DNA of 64,000 nt, from positions 1,809,001 through 1,873,000 of the forward strand of contig JBBMOA010000015.1 of assembly GCA_037954235.1 (NCBI GenBank), written 5' to 3'. The translations under genes were made by a program, and so were the position numbers. The DNA is from Aulostomus chinensis (lineage: Eukaryota > Chordata > Actinopteri > Syngnathiformes > Aulostomidae). Below are positions 55,101 through 58,900 of this stretch, one piece after another; positions within the stretch are counted from its first letter, which is position 1, and the number at the start of each line of letters is the position of its first letter. The notes beneath the pieces were generated by a model that had not been told where the DNA came from, made no database searches, and saw only the letters and a list, made by a program, of their open reading frames with translations.

Positions 55101-58100
55101 ATTCTCCAACCAAAAACTAAGGAAAAGCTTCAACTGCTTCATTTGTTATTTATTTGTGTTCAAAAAACCCCTATTTATCTATTTATGCATTTCTTTTGTT
55201 GTTTGTGTTCATTATGTATCACCTTGTCTTTAACATTCTTCTTCATTCTGTTTGTGTTGATTTCTTCATCATTTCAAAAATGTTTTGTATGTTTCCTGTT
55301 TGACCCCGCCTCTCCCCGTGACCCCCTCCTGCCCTCCTGTATTTACCTCTCAACCCCTCATGTGCGTGCACATCATGTGACTTTGTCATGTGGCTCTTGC
55401 ATGGTGCTGATGATGTCGTCTTCGCTGGCCAACAGAAGGTAATTTGTTCATTTTCTTTAGAATGAGATGATTTACTTCTAGCGATGGTGGTTAAGAACTA
55501 GATTCATCCATGAAACATGCGATCGGTGTGATTTGGCTGCCTTTCATCCGTCTGTAGGAATAATTGGGGAACATTCACGCCAGCATCTCCATTCTCTTCG
55601 TTGTTCCCAGCTATTAACGTTCCAGCCATTTTACAGCGCAGCCGCAGCAACACGCCACTGTGAGGTCCTAGTGCCTTGTTGAAGATTCCCACCTAAACTG
55701 GGATTCATGATAATGTCACATTCTTCACTTCCTGGTTTACTCACTCATCTGGTTGTCGAAAGCCACGTGAGCCTGAATTCTTTCACACCGGCGTGGAGAC
55801 TAAAACCGGGTTGTTACAGACACATGACACCAGCCAACTCAGACCTGTCAAATTAACCACATCGAGAGCCGAGATGGGCGGGAAGGAATACGTATGGAGT
55901 TGCTTTGTTTTTTTAATTAGTCTATGAAATATATCCTTTCCCCTCAATTTATTTTCTCAGGCCATGAGACATGACTCATTTCTTCAACGTAACTCATTTG
56001 AAGCAACGAAGAATAATTCCTTTGCTCAAAATAATTTCCAAAATAAAGATTCCCCCTAAAGTTTGGGAACAAGTCAACAAGTCATATCTTGTAACCACGA
56101 GTCAGTCAAATTGATGAAACATCTTACATGTCTTTTGCCACAACATGTTTGAAAATATGGGATTTTTTTGTGACTATATGAGATTAAATAAAATACTATT
56201 TGGATTATGGAAGCAGAACAGTCCCGATCTTAAACGGGGGCAGGTCTCCTGGGCCGGCCTGTGGTGTCTGGCCTTCGTTCAGCTCTTGTGTATTTTATTT
56301 TTCCTTGCTCGCTCTGTGTCGTGCTTGTTTATTAGAATTGAAATCAGACGGGTGATGTTTTTCGCTGCCTGTCTTTGGTGACGAGCTTCAAATTGTGCCT
56401 GTTAGAGCTTTTCCCACTCAGTCGACCTCTAAAACCACAGATGAGACTGTGAAACCTGCAGATTCAAGACTTGAAACACCTGTAATTTCGTTATTTGGAT
56501 TTTGAATTGCATTTAAACGTCGTAACATCCCAGTTCTCCGCTGATGGTGCCACTCAGCTAAACACAGTCCGGGAAATCACCCGCGAAACTTTGTTTTTGT
56601 GTTTATCGCCACATGATTCACTCTCAGCGTAGCTCTGTTCTTTCCTGACGGGACTCTCAGCAGCCTGTGACCTCTCTGCTGCATGCAAGTGGGTTTGTCC
56701 TCTGTCTCATTGCATCCTTTCTCTTCCAGTTCTGGTCCTGTCTGCATGTGTCTGCATCACTGGTCTCAACTTATTGGGACCTCGTGTCTGCATAAATGAA
56801 GAAATGAAAATAATAATAATTATAAAAATGTGATTTTTTTGTTTTGTTTGTTTTTTTTGTAGCAGCACCCTAAAATGTCCAGCCTGCATGGAGGAGCCTC
56901 CCACTCTAACAAGCCCTCTCTCTGTTTTAGCTGTAGAGGAAACATGTCTAACCCTGAATGATGCTCATGGATAACCGTGCTGAATGTAGCGATGTCTACC
57001 CTCCGCCGCCGCTGCTGCTCTTACTAATACTACCAGCTTCTGTCACGCTAACTCAAGTGATACGATCGAGATGACGTGCCTCCACGTTCCTATTTAACCA
57101 CTAACACTGACGCCTGGAAAACTGCATCTCTGTGTGTCGGTTTGAACTACATGCAATGATTTAATGTTTTTTTCTTTGTTTATGTGCCAGCAAAGATGTT
57201 GATTCAAATCTGAAAAGGGTGAAGATAAACCTCCTCCTGGTTTATACAGGATTGCCTGCACAGGATAAATGCTTTAACACGGCTAACTGTGTAATCAAAA
57301 TGTATAAAGTCAGTGAGTTTGGGGCGACGGCCTCTCCCTTCTAGTGGCCTGAGAGTAAAAGCTAACGTTCCCTTTACTCATAGCACCTTGAGTGAGGACT
57401 TGAAAGGCAACAAACACAATTTGGATGAAGTTTTGCTTCAAGCAATGGAGCCAGTGGCCTGCTGAATTTGATCTAAGCGCGGTAATGTCTGAACTTCGAG
57501 CTCAGTGGAAGAACACGGCAGCACAAAAAAACTCTTGTAAACTTCAGGTCAGCAGCAGAAGCCTTGATCGCACCGTTCCCTCTGGCCTCTGATTGCAGTG
57601 TAATTTGCATCTTGTTAGGTAGAACTTGCAATCAGTGTACGTTCTAGCTTTGCTGACCTTGATTGATGCAGGCTGATATGCGCACTTTGAGGAGATGTTC
57701 ATGTTTGTGCACAGCTGTTTTTATTAATGGTGGCCCTGTGGTTTGTCCTGTGTAGGGGAGCCCAGTTCCCCGAAACTAGAGGGCATGATCCAAAAGAGGG
57801 GCAATTCTCTGAAGATCAACTGGATCAAGCAGGATGATGGCGGCTCCCCGATCAAACATTACCTGGTCAGATACAAGGCTGTGAGTATGCAGGGCAAGGA
57901 GGTAACACTTTGGGACCGCATTGCAGTTCACTTTTAGATCTTAAATCACTGTCGCAACTTCCCACATTTACCTTCCAAAATAATTATATTTATCACAATA
58001 AACACCTCCAAGAAGTGGGTTCCTTCTAAAATCATCTGTCCTCTCCTCTGTCTGCCCTCCAGAAGCACGTACGTGAGTGGAAACCTGAGATCAGCATTCC

Positions 58101-58243
58101 TTTTGACGGTGAGTATGTGGTGCTGAACGGTCTGGACTGGGACACCGAGTACGAGGTTCACGTGGTGGCAGTGAATCAGAAGGGCAGGTCGCAGCCTGGC
58201 GTCGTCTCCTTAAGAACATCTCCAGAGCCAACCACTGTCCCAG
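16297..58243 (+). CDS. ncam1: ncam1 gene, partial: exons for Ig1-Ig5 and FN3-1/FN3-2 of neural cell adhesion molecule 1
   Basis: Neural cell adhesion molecule 1 is a cell-surface glycoprotein that mediates homophilic adhesion and FGF-receptor signalling in neurons and muscle. The constitutive reading frame joins 16297-16371, 19945-20154, 20827-20970, 24638-24772, 25142-25259, 27796-27956, 29764-29906, 38266-38416, 43370-43554, 43690-43786, 44226-44393, 46385-46510, 57756-57880 and 58063-58243. Every junction has AG/GT and a matching phase, giving 673 codons without a stop. Five Ig domains each show the two core cysteines, followed by two FN3 domains. The best family match by memory is NCAM1 rather than NCAM2: [13 protein letters not shown] in Ig1, [13 protein letters not shown] in Ig4, SPSID.VEP and EPEATGGVP in FN3-1, and [15 protein letters not shown] in FN3-2. 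The exon pattern is two exons per domain, with VASE between exons 7 and 8 as in mammals. The signal-peptide exon and the membrane/cytoplasmic exons are outside the window. Which teleost paralogue (ncam1a or ncam1b) this is cannot be decided here. Confidence 0.97.
16381..16427. repeat. AC dinucleotide microsatellite directly after the exon 1 donor
   Basis: An uninterrupted (AC)n run of 47 bases begins nine bases after the last base of exon 1 and four bases after the GTGAGA donor hexamer. In the transcript it reads as CA repeats, a known hnRNP L binding sequence. Confidence 0.95.
16428..19944 (+). other. ncam1: ncam1 intron 1 (between the two Ig1 exons)
   Basis: Non-coding. It contains a GT microsatellite (17793-17842), AT-rich sequence around 16730-17480, and several GCTAGC/GTTAGC-rich stretches of repeat-like character near 19320-19380. 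I found no further exon candidate. Confidence 0.8.
17793..17842. repeat. GT dinucleotide microsatellite
   Basis: (GT)n, about 50 bases with one TA interruption. Confidence 0.95.
19945..20154 (+). CDS. ncam1: ncam1 exon 2: remainder of Ig1
   Basis: The 210-base exon has acceptor TCTGTTTTAG and donor C|GTGAGT. It encodes [17 protein letters not shown], then [16 protein letters not shown] and ATVQVKIF. It carries the core tryptophan (IDW) and second cysteine (YKC) of Ig1, and ends at the linker to Ig2. In known NCAM structures Ig1 and Ig2 form the cis dimer. The exon closely follows human NCAM1 (SSTLTIYNA, DAGIYKC, ATVNVKIF). It enters and leaves in phase 1; the final C joins AA of exon 3 to give Gln, as in mammals. 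A triplicated 51-bp repeat with donor-like sites lies about 100 bases downstream. Confidence 0.97.
20252..20409 (+). repeat. 51-bp minisatellite, three perfect copies, each with a CAG|GTGAGT donor consensus
   Basis: Units at 20252-20302, 20303-20353 and 20354-20404 appear identical by eye, with a short partial fourth. Each contains ACTCACC, a seven-base ACACACA loop, then GGTGAGT, so each RNA copy can fold into a 7-bp stem that covers a perfect 5' splice-site consensus. The array lies in the intron after exon 2; read-through from exon 2 stops before it. Confidence 0.93.
20405..20690 (+). repeat. Dispersed repeat fragment with AATGCAGAAAGAGCC motif
   Basis: The segment contains CCAGAATGCAGAAAGAGCC and ends with GGGTGAAGTATTCCTTTAA. 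Similar pieces occur at 23240-23345, 27343-27540, 29040-29290, 44415-44830 and 58680-58900 on both strands. It appears to be a low-copy interspersed family within this gene. I do not recognise its class, and the boundaries are approximate. Confidence 0.5.
20827..20970 (+). CDS. ncam1: ncam1 exon 3: first half of Ig2
   Basis: The 144-base exon has acceptor CCCCACAG and donor G|GTAAGT, and is phase 1 at both ends. It encodes (Q)[20 protein letters not shown], then [19 protein letters not shown] and QFEKD. The first core cysteine is in IICDV and the core tryptophan in VIW. The alignment to human NCAM1 (PTPQEFREGEDAVIVCDVVSS, IIWKHKG) is clear. The human basic stretch KHKGRDVILKKD is implicated in heparin binding. 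Here it reads KQKG and ends in EKD, so it is less basic. Confidence 0.97.
20971..24637 (+). other. ncam1: ncam1 intron 3 (within Ig2)
   Basis: Non-coding, 3.7 kb. It contains a fish dispersed repeat at about 21400-21782 and a fragment of the AATGCAGAAAGAGCC family at 23240-23345. No other exon was found. Confidence 0.8.
21400..21782 (+). repeat. Common fish interspersed repeat with TCCA-rich left end
   Basis: A TCCATCCA-rich stretch (21402-21437) leads into sequence with GACAGGTCACCAGTCCATGG, AATTTAGAGTC, TGTCTTTGGACTGTGGAGGA and GGGAGAACATGGAGACTC, ending in CACCGGGCTGCC. From memory this is a repeat found thousands of times in teleost genomes. This copy has diverged, and I do not assign it to a LINE, SINE or DNA class. 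Confidence 0.75.
24638..24772 (+). CDS. ncam1: ncam1 exon 4: second half of Ig2
   Basis: The 135-base exon has acceptor TCCTGTGTCAG and donor G|GTAATT, and is phase 1 at both ends. It encodes [20 protein letters not shown], then [17 protein letters not shown] and the Ig2-Ig3 linker KVVVN. The second core cysteine of Ig2 is in MYNC. Human NCAM1 reads [26 protein letters not shown] here, so IKKTDEG and RGEI.F are conserved. Confidence 0.97.
25024..25140 (+). repeat. CT microsatellite forming the exon 5 polypyrimidine tract
   Basis: About 115 bases of nearly pure CT, with a few CCCT and TTTC interruptions at the left, run without a gap into the CAG acceptor of exon 5. The arginine/glutamate and serine/leucine frames that it produces are artefacts. 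Confidence 0.95.
25142..25259 (+). CDS. ncam1: ncam1 exon 5: first half of Ig3
   Basis: The 118-base exon begins right after CTCTCTCAG and encodes (V)[18 protein letters not shown], then [20 protein letters not shown]. It carries the first core cysteine (LLAC), the core tryptophan (VTW) and an N-glycosylation sequon (NAT) at the same place as human NCAM1 (VNATANLG). I place the donor at TA|GTACGT, because then TA joins the T of exon 6 to give Tyr and the frame continues as W-A-Y-N-N-I-V. Reading into the intron gives a TAG stop that overlaps the donor itself. It starts in phase 1 and ends in phase 2. Confidence 0.95.
25260..27795 (+). other. ncam1: ncam1 intron 5 (within Ig3)
   Basis: Non-coding, 2.5 kb. 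It contains a fish dispersed repeat fragment at 27035-27245 and a piece of the AATGCAGAAAGAGCC family at 27343-27540. The 140-codon open frame at 26595-27014 has no family resemblance I can see and no NCAM phase logic. Confidence 0.8.
27035..27245 (+). repeat. Common fish dispersed repeat fragment
   Basis: It contains AGCGCCAAATCACAACAAAG and, further on, TTGCTCAAGGACACTTTGA and GGATCAAACCAGCGACC. From memory these are hallmarks of repeats widespread in teleost non-coding DNA. It may be two joined fragments. Confidence 0.6.
27796..27956 (+). CDS. ncam1: ncam1 exon 6: second half of Ig3
   Basis: The 161-base exon has acceptor CCTTTTTCAG and donor G|GTAAGA. It encodes [20 protein letters not shown], then [20 protein letters not shown] and [13 protein letters not shown]. 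The second Ig3 core cysteine is in [11 protein letters not shown]; human has YICIAENKAGE. It starts in phase 2 (T completes the Tyr codon from exon 5) and ends in phase 1. The strand before DKY is about three residues shorter than in human NCAM1 and lacks its glutamate-rich run. Confidence 0.96.
29764..29906 (+). CDS. ncam1: ncam1 exon 7: first half of Ig4
   Basis: The 143-base exon has acceptor TTGGTTCTAG and donor CAG|GTACTG. It encodes (V)[17 protein letters not shown], then [18 protein letters not shown] and [12 protein letters not shown]. It carries the first core cysteine (LTC), the core tryptophan (ITW) and an N-glycosylation sequon (NKT, aligned with human NQT). [15 protein letters not shown] is identical in human NCAM1. 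It ends in phase 0, the phase needed to accept the 30-base VASE cassette. Confidence 0.97.
33551..33580 (+). CDS. ncam1: ncam1 VASE cassette exon (30 bases, alternatively spliced, Ig4)
   Basis: The sequence is GTCCTTCTAG|GCTTCGTGGACTCGACCAGA, then TACGTATGAG|GTATGG. It is exactly 30 bases and phase 0 on both sides, encoding [10 protein letters not shown]. The mammalian VASE exon, also called the pi exon, is 30 bases, sits between exons 7 and 8, and encodes A-S-W-T-R-P-E-K-Q-E. Six leading residues and the last one are identical, while the three in between differ. In mammals VASE inclusion rises in maturing neurons and reduces neurite outgrowth. Position, length, phase and sequence all agree, so I call it with confidence. 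Whether and where it is used in this fish cannot be seen. Confidence 0.95.
36120..36995 (+). mobile_element. Decayed Tc1/mariner-type DNA transposon
   Basis: It begins with GGCCACTTTATTCGGTTCAC, resembling the known fish Tc1-like end GGCCACTTTATTAGGTACAC. The frame at about 36298-36654 reads [20 protein letters not shown], a Tc1 transposase helix-turn-helix, then [15 protein letters not shown] and [18 protein letters not shown]. Further stretches correspond to the later transposase (CATGAAAGC...GGATCCATCCTGC, then CCTTTGGGACATGGTGGAAC). An internal deletion joins sequence around 36795-36810, and frameshifts and stops are present. I see no right inverted repeat, so the 3' end is truncated and approximate. 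The copy is not autonomous. Confidence 0.85.
36298..36654 (+). pseudogene. Tc1-like transposase remnant (N-terminal DNA-binding half)
   Basis: An open frame of about 118 codons encodes the DNA-binding region: a paired-like helix-turn-helix around [12 protein letters not shown] and a second basic segment with GRKATV and KNRKLRR. It then stops at TGA. The catalytic DDE part follows only as broken pieces in other frames, with a deletion. It therefore cannot encode an active transposase. Confidence 0.75.
38266..38416 (+). CDS. ncam1: ncam1 exon 8: second half of Ig4
   Basis: The 151-base exon has acceptor CTTCCTCGTAG and donor T|GTAAGT. It begins in phase 0 and encodes [20 protein letters not shown], then [20 protein letters not shown] and [10 protein letters not shown]. 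The second Ig4 core cysteine is in YLCTASN. Human NCAM1 has [15 protein letters not shown] and YICTASNTIGQD here. The final T joins AT of exon 9 to give Tyr, restoring the E-V-x-Y-A-P-K linker. Confidence 0.97.
38417..43369 (+). other. ncam1: ncam1 intron 8 (5 kb, between Ig4 and Ig5)
   Basis: Non-coding. It contains a G run (41052-41062) and a C run (41211-41227), about 150 bases apart, and otherwise ordinary AT-leaning intron sequence. I see no cassette exon candidate in phase 1 with a convincing match. Confidence 0.75.
41211..41227. repeat. Poly-C homopolymer
   Basis: Seventeen consecutive C, about 150 bases downstream of an 11-base G run at 41052-41062. The two runs could pair in a transcript. 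Confidence 0.9.
43370..43554 (+). CDS. ncam1: ncam1 exon 9: first half of Ig5
   Basis: The 185-base exon has acceptor GTCACTACAG and donor GAG|GTCTGC, a weak donor. It encodes (Y)[18 protein letters not shown], then [40 protein letters not shown] and YLE. The first core cysteine (ISC), the tryptophan (IWF) and two sequons (NIS, NVT) are visible. Human NCAM1 has NITCEV, ISWFRDG and SNYSNIKIYNTPSASYLEV, so NVT sits at the position of the human NYS site, one of the two polysialylated asparagines. It ends in phase 0. Confidence 0.97.
43690..43786 (+). CDS. ncam1: ncam1 exon 10: second half of Ig5
   Basis: The 97-base exon has acceptor ATCCGCCAG and donor G|GTGTGT. It encodes [20 protein letters not shown], then [12 protein letters not shown]. 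The second core cysteine lies inside an N-glycosylation sequon (NCT), aligned with the human NCTAVN site that carries polysialic acid. It starts in phase 0 and ends in phase 1. The intron before it is only 135 bases. Confidence 0.96.
44226..44393 (+). CDS. ncam1: ncam1 exon 11: first half of FN3-1
   Basis: The 168-base exon has acceptor CTGTTGCAG and donor A|GTGAGT. It encodes (E)[17 protein letters not shown], then [20 protein letters not shown] and [18 protein letters not shown]. The match to human NCAM1 ([37 protein letters not shown]) is strong. The acidic surface of human FN3-1 recognised by polysialyltransferases includes the FDEPE acidic cluster. Here the same place reads FEEPE, so the acidic character is kept. 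Phase 1 at both ends. Confidence 0.97.
44394..46384 (+). other. ncam1: ncam1 intron 11 (within FN3-1)
   Basis: Non-coding, 2 kb. The first 440 bases look like a member of the AATGCAGAAAGAGCC dispersed family. A fish repeat fragment lies at 46120-46211. The 104-codon open frame at 44808-45119 has no NCAM resemblance. Confidence 0.75.
46120..46211 (+). repeat. Fragment of the common fish dispersed repeat seen at 8.6 kb
   Basis: It contains GACCTTGGACAAAATCTG, then GTCATCCTCAAGTCCAGG and CTAAATTTGAAGAGATCCCC. It is the forward-strand counterpart of the 15636-15722 fragment and overlaps in content with the one at 8591-8714. Confidence 0.55.
46385..46510 (+). CDS. ncam1: ncam1 exon 12: second half of FN3-1
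   Basis: The 126-base exon has acceptor GCCTCCAACAG and donor C|GTAAGT, and is phase 1 at both ends. It encodes (T)[17 protein letters not shown], then [20 protein letters not shown] and TEPV. Human NCAM1 reads [20 protein letters not shown], then KGLGE and FKTQPV. The single C left at its 3' end is completed by exon 13 (GG, giving Arg) or by the MSD-type cassettes downstream. Confidence 0.97.
47938..48375 (+). repeat. Degenerate tandem repeat, unit about 140-170 bp
   Basis: GTGCCGATGGTGGGCCAGG (48038), ATCGGTGGCCAGGG (about 48200) and GCCAATGTTGGGCCAC (about 48341) recur. GGCAGCCAGAATCAGG recurs at about 48077 and 48246, and a diverged version (CCGGAATCAGGCAAG) at about 47956. About two and a half diverged copies are visible. 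Open frames across it are probably due to the repeat composition. Confidence 0.65.
49154..49168 (+). CDS. ncam1: Candidate ncam1 mini-exon of 15 bases (MSD 12a-like)
   Basis: A pyrimidine-rich stretch (CTGTTCTCTATTCCACTGGA, then CCTCTCAG) is followed by AGTTTTCTTTCACAA and the strong donor GTAAGT. The 15-base length keeps the frame, and inserted after the phase-1 exon 12 it reads Q-F-S-F-T. Mammalian NCAM1 has a 15-base exon (12a) as the first muscle-specific-domain exon at this gene position. The call rests on splice sites, length, phase and order. The protein match to the mammalian 12a exon could not be checked. Confidence 0.5.
49351..49730. mobile_element. Short non-autonomous element with about 50-bp terminal inverted repeats (copy A)
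   Basis: The left end GAGACCCATGCTGGTTAGCT, then TAGCACAGTGAA, ends in GGGAAGTGTTAGC. The right end (TCCGTGCTAAGCTAACTAGC, then ATGGTCTC) is its inverted complement. The 61 kb copy has the same ends and shares interior motifs (AGACACATAG). It carries no coding capacity and looks like a MITE. The parent transposon family is not recognised. Confidence 0.65.
51597..51644 (+). CDS. ncam1: ncam1 alternative exon of 48 bases (MSD 12b-like)
   Basis: The acceptor is CACCCTCTTTTAG and the donor is AGTA|GTGAGT. After the phase-1 C of exon 12 it reads [16 protein letters not shown] and returns to exon 13 in frame (next codon AGG, Arg). It is exactly 48 bases, the size of mammalian exon 12b, the core of the muscle-specific domain inserted between FN3-1 and FN3-2. 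The residues are rich in Ser, Thr and Pro, as expected for the O-glycosylated MSD hinge. A second in-frame donor inside the exon (A|GTAAGG) would give a 36-base version (51597-51632). Confidence 0.78.
55436..55438 (+). CDS. ncam1: Candidate ncam1 three-base AAG micro-exon (12d-like)
   Basis: The sequence is GGCCAACAG|AAG|GTAATT: an acceptor, AAG and a donor, in the intron and order where mammalian NCAM1 carries the three-base AAG exon. Inserted alone after exon 12 it would change CGG (Arg) to CAA GGG (Gln-Gly). After the 48-base exon it gives Lys-Gly. CAGAAGGT will occur by chance, so the call rests on position between the 48-base exon and exon 13 and on pyrimidine-rich sequence upstream (55310-55360). 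Confidence 0.4.
57756..57880 (+). CDS. ncam1: ncam1 exon 13: first half of FN3-2
   Basis: The 125-base exon has acceptor GTCCTGTGTAG and donor GCT|GTGAGT. It encodes (R)[18 protein letters not shown], then [20 protein letters not shown] and YKA. Human NCAM1 has REPSAPKLEG and [19 protein letters not shown]. It starts in phase 1 and ends in phase 0. Confidence 0.97.
58063..58243 (+). CDS. ncam1: ncam1 exon 14: second half of FN3-2 and start of the stalk
   Basis: The 181-base exon has acceptor TGCCCTCCAG and donor G|GTACTC. It encodes [20 protein letters not shown], then [20 protein letters not shown] and [20 protein letters not shown]. The FG-loop region of FN3-2, used by mammalian NCAM to contact FGFR, reads [15 protein letters not shown] here against EVYVVAENQQGKSKA in human. 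It ends in phase 1 at P-T-T-V-P, the branch point from which mammals splice to the GPI exon (15) or the transmembrane exon (16). Neither is clearly identifiable in the remaining window. Confidence 0.96.
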
Positions 58244-58278
58244 GTACTCTTCCCATCATCCCACCCTGAGCATACACA

Positions 58279-58279
<1 letters not shown>

Positions 58280-58345
<66 letters not shown>
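58280..58345. repeat. CA dinucleotide microsatellite after the exon 14 donor
   Basis: An almost uninterrupted (CA)n run of about 66 bases begins 37 bases after the end of exon 14. It resembles the one after exon 1. Confidence 0.95.
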
Positions 58346-58350
<5 letters not shown>

Positions 58351-58679
58351 AGCACACACCAGCCACAGAGCACCAAGGCCTCCACCGTGACCACAAAAAA
58401 ACCCCACCTGCACCGCTACCGCGTCAGGTTGCTGGTCTGACCTGGGTCATTGTTCTCTGCCTGACGTAAAGGGGAGGAGTGTTCGTCTCTGATTGGTTCA
58501 ATTCAGGAATCGGGACGACGTCTCGTGATCCCGACTGCAGCTGGAAAAATGAAAGCTAATAAATAACAGCGTTAAAGATATATTGAACACAGTCGTCCTT
58601 TCAAGGGACACCTGGCCAGCAAGGCAACAAAGAGTCCGTGCTGATTTCAAGCATGCAGTCAAATACAACAGCATATCAA

Positions 58680-58900
58680 AGCAATACTTCACCCAAGAAG
58701 TGTGTTTTGCCTTTCAGGCACTCACTGATCATACGGCTGGATAAAGACGACGCGGAATAAACCCGACGATTCGCCCGACAGTTTTTAAACAGACGATTTT
58801 GCTGTTGCTAGTTTGCGGCCATCTTTGGTAAAGATAGTAAACTAAACCCTCCATTAGCTTCAAGCTAAATACACGTGGTTGGGGCTTTCAGCGGCCACGT
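58680..58900 (+). repeat. Dispersed repeat fragment of the AATGCAGAAAGAGCC family
   Basis: It contains CAATACTTCACCCAAGAAGT and CATTAGCTTCAAGCTAAATA, then GTGGTTGGGGCTTTC. These match 44700-44760 (ATTAGCGTCAAGCTAAATGT) and, more loosely, 29160-29210. The boundaries are approximate. Confidence 0.45.

Larger units (their letters stand above)
46511..57755 (+). other. ncam1: ncam1 intron 12 (11.2 kb, MSD region)
   Basis: The intron between FN3-1 and FN3-2. In mammals it holds the muscle-specific-domain exons 12a-12d (15, 48, 42 and 3 bases) and the SEC exon. Here I find candidates for the 15, 48 and 3 base exons (listed) but none for the 42-base exon. It also contains a degenerate tandem repeat (47938-48375), a TIR-bearing element (49351-49730) and long stretches without recognisable content, notably 52200-55000 and 55450-57700. 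Confidence 0.8.

Noticed and set aside
55143..55442. Hydrophobic open frame of 99 codons on the plus strand
   Set aside because: The hydrophobic residues come from T-rich DNA. It has no splice logic as a membrane exon and ends at the AAG candidate by chance.
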